From JASTVH01 sp042862465 (GTDB taxonomy: Bacteria > Pseudomonadota > Gammaproteobacteria > Pseudomonadales > Oleiphilaceae): DNA of 64,000 bases. The stretch lies in the NCBI GenBank assembly GCA_042862465.1, contig JASTVH010000004.1, positions 186,001-250,000 on the forward strand. Reading direction: 5' to 3'. Below, piece after piece: positions 57,475 through 64,000 of the stretch. A program made the position numbers and the translations under genes. The notes below the pieces were generated by a model. It worked only from the letters and a program-made list of their open reading frames with translations, searched no databases and was not told the DNA's origin. Every line of letters begins with the position of its first letter. The first letter of the stretch is position 1.

Positions 57475-57509
57475 TGCGTCGGACGTCTGAAGTCGGACGT
57501 CTGACGCGC
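57475..57509. repeat. Degenerate heptamer array between cytochrome c5 and rep
   Basis: Units TGCGTCG, GACGTCT, GAAGTCG, GACGTCT and GACGCGC follow in 7-base register in the 43-base gap between two convergent stop codons. They belong to the same GACGTYN family as the arrays at 2974, 55205 and 55283. Confidence 0.55.
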
Positions 57510-59524
57510 TATCCTTCCAGATCCCCGAGCAGCGCCGACAGCGTCGCTCGCCCCTTCTGCTGATTGGCCTGCTTGTCCAGGTCCCCTTGTCCTTCCCAGA
57601 TCACATCCTCTTCCGGCAGCTCATCCAGAAAGCGGCTGGGGATGGTCTCGATCTTTTCGCCATACTGCTTGCGCTGGGCGGCGTAGGTGAGGGTGAGGCT
57701 TTGCTGGGCGCGGGTGATGCCCACATACATCAGCCGGCGCTCTTCCTCGATGTTGCCTTCCTCGATGCTGGTGCGGTGCGGCAGTAGCTCTTCCTCCAGA
57801 CCCATAACGAACACATGGGGGAACTCCAGCCCCTTGGAGGCGTGCAGGGTCAGCAGTTGGACCTTGTCGCTGTCATCCTCTTCCTCCTGCTGCTCCAGCA
57901 TATCCCGCAGTATCAGCCGGCTGACCACATCCTCGATGCCGATCTCGTCGGCGGTGCCCTTGTCCTTCTCCAGCATGCTGCGGACCGATTCGATCAGGAA
58001 CCAGACATTGTCCATCCGGCGCTGGGCGGCCTTGGGGGTGTTGCTGTTCTGGTACAGCCATTCCTCGTATTCGATGTCCGTGAACAGCTGTTTGAGCACC
58101 GGCACCGGGTCTTCCTGATACAGGCGTCGACAGGTGCGCTCCAGCCATTGGGAGAAACGCACCAGGCGCTCCAGGCCGCGCTCGTTGACCACTTCCGTGG
58201 CGCCCAGATCGCCCAGGGCCCGCACCATGCTGATGTTGCGGCCGCGGGAATACTGTCCCAGCTGTTCCAGGGTCTTGGGGCCGATCTCCCGGCGTGGCAC
58301 ATTGACCACCCGCAGGAAGGCGGCATCGTCATCCGGATTGATCAGCAGGCGCAGGTAGGCCATGGCATCCTTGATCTCGTTCTTGGAGAAGAAGGAGCTG
58401 CCGCCGGAGATGCGGTAGGGGATCTGATAGGCCTGCAGCTTGAGTTCCAGCAGGCGCGACTGGTGATTGCCCCGGTAGAGCACGGCAAAATCCCGGAAGT
58501 CGATGCCGCGCTTGAGCTTCATGTCGAGGATCTCGGTGGCGATGCGCTCGCACTCGTTGTCCTCGTTGCGGGTCCGCACGATGCGGATCTCGTCGCCGAA
58601 GCCCAGCTCGCTCCACAGCACCTTCTCGAACACGTGCGGGTTGTTGGCGATCAGGGTATTGGCCGAGCGCAGGATGCGGGCGGTGGAGCGGTAGTTCTGC
58701 TCCAGCTTGATCACCCGCAGATCGGGGAAGTCGGTCTTGAGCTGGGCCAGGTTTTCCGGCCGGGCACCCCGCCAGGCATAGATGGACTGGTCGTCGTCGC
58801 CCACCACGGTCAGGCAGCCGCGGCCGCCAATCAGCAGTTTCACCAGTTCGTACTGGCAGACGTTGGTGTCCTGGTATTCGTCCACCAACAGGTAGCGGAT
58901 GCGCCGGCGCCATTTCTCCAGGGCCTCGCGCTGCTCGGTGAACAGCCTGACCGGAAGCAGGATCAGGTCGTCAAAGTCCATGGCGTTGTAGGCCTTGAGA
59001 TACTCGCTGTAGCGCTGGTAGATCAGCGCAAAGCGCTGCTCGCGGGCATCGGCCGCATGGCTTAAGGCATAGTCCGGCGAGCGCATAGCGTTCTTCCAGT
59101 TGGAAATGACCATCTGGATTTCGCCCACCTCGTCGCCGCTGTCCGGCGCTTCGGTGATGAGCAGGTCGCGGATGAGGGCCTTGGCGTCCTCGGCATCGAA
59201 GATGGAGAAGCCCGGGTGATAGCCCACGGCTTTCACTTCTTCCTTGAGGATGGTCAGACCGAGGTTGTGAAAGGTGGCCACGGTGAGGCCGCGGGCCTGC
59301 TGGCGGTCGATCAGGCGCCCGACCCGTTCCTTCATCTCCCGGGACGCCTTGTTGGTAAAGGTCACGGCGGCAATGTGCCGTCCGGGGATACCCACCTGTT
59401 CCACCAGATAGGCGATCTTTCGCGTGATCACGCTGGTCTTGCCGCTCCCCGCTCCGGCGAGGACCAGCAGTGGACCGTCGGTGTAGCGTACGGCCTCGCG
59501 TTGGCGGGGGTTGAGTTGCGCCAC
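57509..59524 (-). CDS. rep: ATP-dependent DNA helicase Rep
   Basis: A 671-residue SF1A helicase, the Rep length. Motif I is AGAGSGKTSVIT, motif Ia TFTNKASREMKERV, motif II LLVDEYQDTN, motif III GDDDQSIYAWRGA, motif IV LEQNYRST, motif V LHASKGLEFPHVFVMG and motif VI RRLMYVGITRAQ. Rep moves 3' to 5' and helps forks pass protein blocks. The gene starts with GTG. Confidence 0.95.
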   Translation of the reverse strand: MAQLNPRQREAVRYTDGPLLVLAGAGSGKTSVITRKIAYLVEQVGIPGRHIAAVTFTNKASREMKERVGRLIDRQQARGLTVATFHNLGLTILKEEVKAVGYHPGFSIFDAEDAKALIRDLLITEAPDSGDEVGEIQMVISNWKNAMRSPDYALSHAADAREQRFALIYQRYSEYLKAYNAMDFDDLILLPVRLFTEQREALEKWRRRIRYLLVDEYQDTNVCQYELVKLLIGGRGCLTVVGDDDQSIYAWRGARPENLAQLKTDFPDLRVIKLEQNYRSTARILRSANTLIANNPHVFEKVLWSELGFGDEIRIVRTRNEDNECERIATEILDMKLKRGIDFRDFAVLYRGNHQSRLLELKLQAYQIPYRISGGSSFFSKNEIKDAMAYLRLLINPDDDAAFLRVVNVPRREIGPKTLEQLGQYSRGRNISMVRALGDLGATEVVNERGLERLVRFSQWLERTCRRLYQEDPVPVLKQLFTDIEYEEWLYQNSNTPKAAQRRMDNVWFLIESVRSMLEKDKGTADEIGIEDVVSRLILRDMLEQQEEEDDSDKVQLLTLHASKGLEFPHVFVMGLEEELLPHRTSIEEGNIEEERRLMYVGITRAQQSLTLTYAAQRKQYGEKIETIPSRFLDELPEEDVIWEGQGDLDKQANQQKGRATLSALLGDLEG

Positions 59525-59742
59525 GGTGGGGAATATCCGTCAGGTAAATGGGGAAACATTCTAGCAAACTGGAGGGCGCGCAATAGAGCGTAGTTTTGAT
59601 TATGATTGTAAAAAAGAGAAATCCGTAAGCTTGGCTCGGCAACACGGAAGCGTCGGGTGCGATGGGCGTTGGTTTTATCCATGCGATGGCATTGTGCATC
59701 CGGCAAAGTTGGAGCGTCACCCAGTTGATGGAGGGTGCCCGA

Positions 59743-61512
59743 GTGAGCAAGGAAAACCAGGCTGTAGACGCCGCCCCAGTCGCTGCCACTGAGCAGCGCC
59801 CGCCATTCCAGGTGCTTGTTCTGTGCCCGGAAATGACCGACTACCTGTGGCTCAAGGACCTGCTGGGCCAGACCCGTTGGCTTGATCTGAGCTTTACCTG
59901 GTGCCCCGATCCCTACGACTGCGAAGACCTGATGCAACAGGTGAGCTTCGACGCCGTGCTCTGGGAGTGTCACGAGGCCGATGGGGCGGCACAGGCTTTC
60001 CTGCAGTACCTGGATCTGACCTCTGTCGGCAGCCCGATCATCGTCATTGGGCCGGAGCCGGAAGGCAGTCGCTGTGCCTTCTTCCTGCGTGCCGGTGCCC
60101 ATGATTACCTGTGCAAGGGAACGCTCGACGCCTGGAGCCTGCTGCGGGCGCTGCGCGGCGCGCTCTATCGCAACGAGGCGCGGGAGGATTTCGGGGATCG
60201 GGCTGCCGACGCCATCGCCAGCGGCATCATCAACCGGGACCTGTTCTTTGACCGCCTCAGCCGTTCGTTGCTGCGAGCCGAGCGCCAGCACCTCACCGTG
60301 GGGCTGCTGCACCTGAACCTCGATGGCTTCCGCGCGATCAACGAAACCCTCGGCTACCTCATGGCTGACCGTCTGATCCTGCGGGTGGCGGAGCGGCTGC
60401 GTCAGGTGCTGCGCAAGAGCGACAGCCTGATGCGGATCGCCGGTGATGAATTTGCGATCGTGCTGGAGTCGGTGGAGGACAGTCTGGCAGCGACTCACGT
60501 CGTGCGTAAGATCCTGGAGGTGCTGCTGACGCCGTTCGAGCTGGACGGGCACAGTGTGCCGGTGACGGTCAGCATCGGGGTGGCGTTGTACCCGGAGGCC
60601 GGGGAAACCCCGGAGCAGTTGTTGCGTCAGGCCAATCGCGCCATGTTCGAGGCCAAGCGCGAGAGCGGCAACAGTTACCGCTTCTTCAACCCGGCACTCA
60701 ACGCTTCCGTGGAGCGCACCTTGCAGCTGGAGGCCGAGCTGCGCCAGGCCCTGCGCCGGGAGGAACTGGAGCTGTACTACCAGCCGCGCATCGATCTGGC
60801 CAGCGAGATGGTGGAAGGGGTGGAGTGTCTGCTGCGCTGGAATCATCCACAACACGGCGTGCTGGCGCCGGACGAGTTCATCCCCGCCGCCGAGCGCAGT
60901 GGATTGATTGTGCCGATTGGCTACTGGGTGATCGAACAGGCCTGCAAACGTCTGCCCCAGCTGGGGCTGACCGGGCACCAGAGCCTGATCTTCGCCGTCA
61001 ACCTGTCGTTCCGTCAGTTCCACGACCGCAAGATGACCGAAACCATCTTCCGCATCATCTTCAACGCCAATATAGACACCCGCCTGTTGGAGCTGGAACT
61101 CACCGAGTCCGCCATGATGCACGACCCGGACTACGCTCAGCGCTGTCTGCGCGAACTCAGCCAGCTCGGAATCAGCTTCGCGCTGGATGATTTCGGCACC
61201 GGGTTTTCCTCCCTCAGCAACCTGCAGCATCTGCCCATTACCCTGGTCAAGATCGACAAGAGCTTTGTGCGGCGGCTGGAGGACAGCGAGGATGCCCGTC
61301 ACATCGTGCGCGCCGTGATCAGCCTGGCCCACAGTCTGGGTATGCTGGTGGTGGCGGAGGGGGTGGAAACCCTGGAGCAGCTGCAGTTTCTCAAGCATTA
61401 CCACTGCGATCAGGTGCAGGGGTTCTATTTCGCCCGGCCGATGCCGTGGGACGAGCTGCTGGCGTATCTCGACCGGCGCAGTGAACAGGCCATCATCCAG
61501 CCATCTCTTTAG
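59743..61512 (+). CDS. Pseudo-receiver GGDEF-EAL protein with altered motifs (AGDEF, ECL)
   Basis: A soluble protein of about 589 residues: an N-terminal receiver-like domain (about 20-145), a GGDEF domain (about 165-330) and an EAL domain (about 340-585). The receiver lacks the phospho-acceptor (FDAVLWECHEADG). The cyclase motif reads RIAGDEF with an RxxD site (RKSD) five residues before. The phosphodiesterase motif reads ECL instead of EAL, but NLS, ELELTES, DDFGTGFSSL, KIDKSFV and AEGVET are kept. I chose the GTG start because GGAGGG stands about nine bases upstream; up to 27 more codons are open. It is divergent from rep. Confidence 0.88.
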   Translation: MSKENQAVDAAPVAATEQRPPFQVLVLCPEMTDYLWLKDLLGQTRWLDLSFTWCPDPYDCEDLMQQVSFDAVLWECHEADGAAQAFLQYLDLTSVGSPIIVIGPEPEGSRCAFFLRAGAHDYLCKGTLDAWSLLRALRGALYRNEAREDFGDRAADAIASGIINRDLFFDRLSRSLLRAERQHLTVGLLHLNLDGFRAINETLGYLMADRLILRVAERLRQVLRKSDSLMRIAGDEFAIVLESVEDSLAATHVVRKILEVLLTPFELDGHSVPVTVSIGVALYPEAGETPEQLLRQANRAMFEAKRESGNSYRFFNPALNASVERTLQLEAELRQALRREELELYYQPRIDLASEMVEGVECLLRWNHPQHGVLAPDEFIPAAERSGLIVPIGYWVIEQACKRLPQLGLTGHQSLIFAVNLSFRQFHDRKMTETIFRIIFNANIDTRLLELELTESAMMHDPDYAQRCLRELSQLGISFALDDFGTGFSSLSNLQHLPITLVKIDKSFVRRLEDSEDARHIVRAVISLAHSLGMLVVAEGVETLEQLQFLKHYHCDQVQGFYFARPMPWDELLAYLDRRSEQAIIQPSL

Positions 61513-61640
61513 TGTCCCGTCTGGATAATTCGCCGACTTACCGAGCCACTGAGAGTCTCTAGAGCAAGGCGTGGTGGCTAAGGTTTGGTGGCTCCAAGTC
61601 GAGCCAGCGCAACGCGGCCACCTCGAAAGTCGGCTTAGGC
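61510..61640 (+). repeat. Structured intergenic element, dispersed element copy B
   Basis: It begins with the GGDEF-EAL stop codon as TAGTGTCCCGT and resembles the sequence after selD (24 of 29 positions). Nested inverted arms GCCGACTT (61532-61539)/AAGTCGGC (61627-61634) and GAGCCAC (61543-61549)/GTGGCTC (61588-61594) can fold the roughly 125 bases between the gene and tex. It could be a small non-autonomous mobile element; this is inference. Confidence 0.5.
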
Positions 61641-61664
61641 ATCGCACGCCCGACCCGCTATAAT
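61635..61664 (+). promoter_or_regulatory. Sigma-70 type promoter of tex
   Basis: A perfect -10 box TATAAT (61659-61664) with a weak -35 box TTAGGC (61635-61640) at 18-base spacing lies 53 bases before the tex ATG. The -10 match is strong; the -35 match is three of six. Confidence 0.6.
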
Positions 61665-61717
61665 GCTCGCTTTCGCCGCCGGGCGCGGCGTTTTCTGGTT
61701 TCTATCGACGAGGCTCT

Positions 61718-64000
61718 ATGCAAAGTATTGGACAGCGTATCGCGGAGGAGCTGGGGGTACGTCCCCAGCAGGTGCAAGCCACCATCGGCCTGTTGGACGA
61801 AGGCGCCACCGTTCCCTTTATCGCCCGTTACCGGAAAGAAGTGACCGGATCGCTCGACGACAGCCAGCTGCGCCAGCTGGAAGAGCGCCTGCGCTACCTG
61901 CGGGAGCTGGAGGAGCGAAGGGATACCATCCTGGACAGCATCCGCGAACAGGAGAAGCTGACCCCCGAGCTGGAGTCCGCCATCCGCGATGCCGACACCA
62001 AAAGCCGCCTGGAAGACCTCTACCTGCCCTACAAGCCCAAGCGCCGCACCAAGGCCCAGATCGCCCGGGAAGCGGGGCTGGAACCGCTGGCCGATGCCCT
62101 GCTGGCCGATCCCGGCCTGGAGCCGGAAGCCGAAGCGGCCGCCTACGTGGACGAAGACAAGGGCGTGGCCGACGTCAAAGCGGCGCTGGATGGCGCCAAG
62201 CAGATCCTGATGGAGCGCTTCGCCGAGGACGCCGAGCTCCTGGGGCGCCTGCGCAATACCCTCTGGAACGACGCCGACCTGCATGTCACCGTGATCGAGG
62301 GCAAGGAAAAGGAAGGGGCCAAGTTCCGCGACTATTTCGATCACCGCGAGCCCCTCAAGAAAGTACCTTCCCACCGGGCCCTGGCCATCTTCCGGGGGCG
62401 CAACGAGGGCATCCTGCAATACAGCCTGGCCATGGGCGAGGCCGATCAGGACCGCCGCCAGACCCACCCCTGCGAAATCCTGGTGGCCGAACACTGGAAC
62501 ATCCAGGACCGCGGCCGTGCGGCGGACAAGTGGCTGCAGGAAGTGGTGCGCTGGACCTGGCGGGTCAAGCTGCTGACCCACCTGGAAACCGAACTGATGG
62601 GCCAGTTGCGCGAGAGTGCCGAAAACGAGGCCATCCAGGTCTTTGCCAGCAACCTCAAGGATCTGCTGCTGCACGCCCCGGCCGGCCCCCGTCCCACTCT
62701 GGGCCTGGATCCGGGCCTGCGGACCGGGGTGAAGGTGGCGGTGATCGACGGCACCGGCAAGGTGGTCGATTACGGCGCCATCTATCCCCATGCCCCCAAG
62801 AACCAGTGGCAGCAGTCCATCGCCCAGTTGGCCCAATGGTGCAAGAAGCACCAGATCGAGCTGGTGGCCATCGGCAACGGCACCGCCTCCCGGGAGACGG
62901 AAAAGCTGGTGGGCGATCTCAGCAAGCAGCACCCGGAACTGGGGCTGACCCGCATTCTGGTCAATGAGGCCGGCGCCTCGGTCTATTCGGCCTCGGAATA
63001 CGCCTCCCGCGAGCTGCCGGAACTGGACGTGACCATCCGCGGTGCGGTTTCCATCGCCCGGCGCCTGCAGGACCCATTGGCGGAGCTGGTGAAGATCGAA
63101 CCCAAGTCCATTGGCGTTGGCCAGTATCAGCATGACGTCTCCCAGGTGCAGCTCTCCCGCAGCCTCGACGCGGTGGTGGAAGACTGTGTAAACGCCGTCG
63201 GGGTGGACGTGAATACCGCCTCGGCGCCGCTGTTGACGAGAGTGGCCGGGCTCAACCCCATGACCGCCCAGAACATCGTCCTGCACCGGGATCAGAACGG
63301 CGCCTTCAAGAACCGCAAGGAGCTGCTCAAGGTCAGCCGCCTGGGCGATAAGACCTTCGAGCAGGCCGCGGGCTTCCTGCGCATCATGCAGGGCGATAAC
63401 CCCCTGGACGCCTCCGCCGTGCACCCGGAAGCCTATGGCGTGGTGGAAAGCATCGCCGCCAAGACCGGCCGGCCGCTGGCTTCCCTGGTGGGGCAGTCAG
63501 ATGCCCTCAAGGGGATCGACGCCAAGCAGTTCGTGACCGAGCAGTTCGGCCTGCCCACCATCCGCGATATTCTTGCGGAGCTGGAAAAGCCCGGACGCGA
63601 TCCGCGGCCGGAATTCCGCTTTGCCAGCTTCCAGGAAGGGGTGGAAACGCTCAACGACCTCAAGCCGGGCATGATCCTGGAAGGCAATGTCACCAACGTC
63701 ACCAACTTCGGTGCCTTCGTCGATATCGGTGTCCACCAGGACGGTCTGGTGCATATCTCCGCCCTGGCCAACCGCTTCGTCAAGGACCCGCGGGAAGTGG
63801 TCAAGGCTGGTGACATCGTCAAGGTCAAGGTGCTGGAGGTGGATCTCGATCGCCGTCGCATCGCCTTGACCATGCGCATGGAAGACGAGCCCGGAAAGAG
63901 CGATAACCGCAAGGCCGGGGGCGAGCGCGCCGCGGGCAAGGCACCGCGCAAGGGCGGCGCCCCCAAGCGTAAGCCGGAACCGGCCGGGCAGGGCGCCATG
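61718..64000 (+). CDS. tex: Transcription accessory protein Tex (3' end outside the window)
   Basis: An RNA-binding protein, open for 761 codons to the right edge; E. coli YhgF has 773 residues, so little is missing. It opens IGQRIAEELGVRPQQVQATIGLLDEGATVPFIARYRKE, followed by the YqgF-like domain with PTLGLDPGLRTGVKVAVID, helix-hairpin-helix segments (GLNPMTAQNIV, LGDKTFEQAAGFLRI) and an S1 domain (LKPGMILEGNVTNVTNFGAFVDIGV...GLVHIS). The end is basic and Pro/Lys-rich. Tex affects transcription and stress tolerance. Long frames on other strands here are shadows. Confidence 0.93.
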   Translation, partial: MQSIGQRIAEELGVRPQQVQATIGLLDEGATVPFIARYRKEVTGSLDDSQLRQLEERLRYLRELEERRDTILDSIREQEKLTPELESAIRDADTKSRLEDLYLPYKPKRRTKAQIAREAGLEPLADALLADPGLEPEAEAAAYVDEDKGVADVKAALDGAKQILMERFAEDAELLGRLRNTLWNDADLHVTVIEGKEKEGAKFRDYFDHREPLKKVPSHRALAIFRGRNEGILQYSLAMGEADQDRRQTHPCEILVAEHWNIQDRGRAADKWLQEVVRWTWRVKLLTHLETELMGQLRESAENEAIQVFASNLKDLLLHAPAGPRPTLGLDPGLRTGVKVAVIDGTGKVVDYGAIYPHAPKNQWQQSIAQLAQWCKKHQIELVAIGNGTASRETEKLVGDLSKQHPELGLTRILVNEAGASVYSASEYASRELPELDVTIRGAVSIARRLQDPLAELVKIEPKSIGVGQYQHDVSQVQLSRSLDAVVEDCVNAVGVDVNTASAPLLTRVAGLNPMTAQNIVLHRDQNGAFKNRKELLKVSRLGDKTFEQAAGFLRIMQGDNPLDASAVHPEAYGVVESIAAKTGRPLASLVGQSDALKGIDAKQFVTEQFGLPTIRDILAELEKPGRDPRPEFRFASFQEGVETLNDLKPGMILEGNVTNVTNFGAFVDIGVHQDGLVHISALANRFVKDPREVVKAGDIVKVKVLEVDLDRRRIALTMRMEDEPGKSDNRKAGGERAAGKAPRKGGAPKRKPEPAGQGAM

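Noticed and set aside
61658..63424. Minus-strand (588 codons) and plus-strand (434 codons, 61663-62967) frames opposite or overlapping tex
   Set aside because: The true tex frame starts at 61718 and runs off the window; the other frames are low-complexity shadows.

Overview
The window is GC-rich, gene-dense bacterial chromosome. ArfA, HspQ, YaeQ, E. coli-like SelD, Rep, cytochrome c5, a bd-I oxidase with CydX, and a tRNA gene with encoded CCA point to a gammaproteobacterium. The mix of energy genes (Mqo, PntAB, NifJ, DabAB, cytochrome bd) and the many c-di-GMP proteins suggest a free-living, probably marine, Marinobacter-like organism; the genus is inference. No prophage, CRISPR array or complete insertion sequence is visible. 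All 3' ends are intact except the last gene, tex, which runs off the right edge.

Layout. 0.1-2.8 kb: an unknown secreted protein, selD, a 51-codon arfA whose stop codon sits inside a perfect hairpin, and hspQ. 3.0-11.3 kb: a six-gene glycerol-type ABC importer (glpSTPQUV order, minus strand) with a sigma-54 promoter, and a divergent sigma-54 activator. 11.3-17.1 kb: a chemosensory-like cluster (CheY, PAS-GGDEF and CheX-like phosphatase on the minus strand; a membrane CheA-like kinase on the plus strand). 17.2-19.6 kb: ChaC-like, LysR with a divergent DUF1127 protein, YaeQ. 19.7-25.7 kb: LysR, then a tightly overlapping dabB-dabA-cysD operon (inorganic carbon uptake plus an orphan ATP-sulfurylase subunit). 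25.7-26.2 kb: a nest of palindromic repeats and a bidirectional terminator. 26.2-30.6 kb: mqo-pntAA-pntAB-pntB (malate oxidation and proton-driven transhydrogenase). 30.7-39.7 kb: a GGDEF-EAL sensor, lipoprotein, DUF72, UspA plus SulP transporter, TrxC, HPP membrane protein, SIMPL protein. 39.8-44.5 kb: nifJ with a dihydroorotate-dehydrogenase-like partner. 44.7-48.1 kb: MFS symporter, hipBA with paired operators, tRNA-Arg(CCG). 48.2-54 kb: Fur-linked bfd, bfr, phosphomannomutase, cydP-cydA-cydB-cydX with an FNR/ANR-type box. 54-64 kb: aldo/keto reductase, heptamer repeat array, phospholipase A, cytochrome c5, rep, a GGDEF-EAL protein, tex.

How the parts fit: the energy genes would let the cell oxidise malate into the quinone pool, move reducing power between NADH and NADPH, run pyruvate:ferredoxin chemistry and respire at low oxygen through cytochrome bd. 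DabAB, and possibly the SulP carrier, would supply bicarbonate. Three GGDEF-domain proteins and a CheA/CheX/CheY set indicate strong investment in c-di-GMP and phosphorelay signalling. The most noteworthy observations are the membrane CheA-CheX-CheY-GGDEF cluster, the asymmetric ABC ATPase pair, arfA nonstop regulation, the dabBA-cysD operon, and two dispersed repeat families that sit at the 3' ends of genes.
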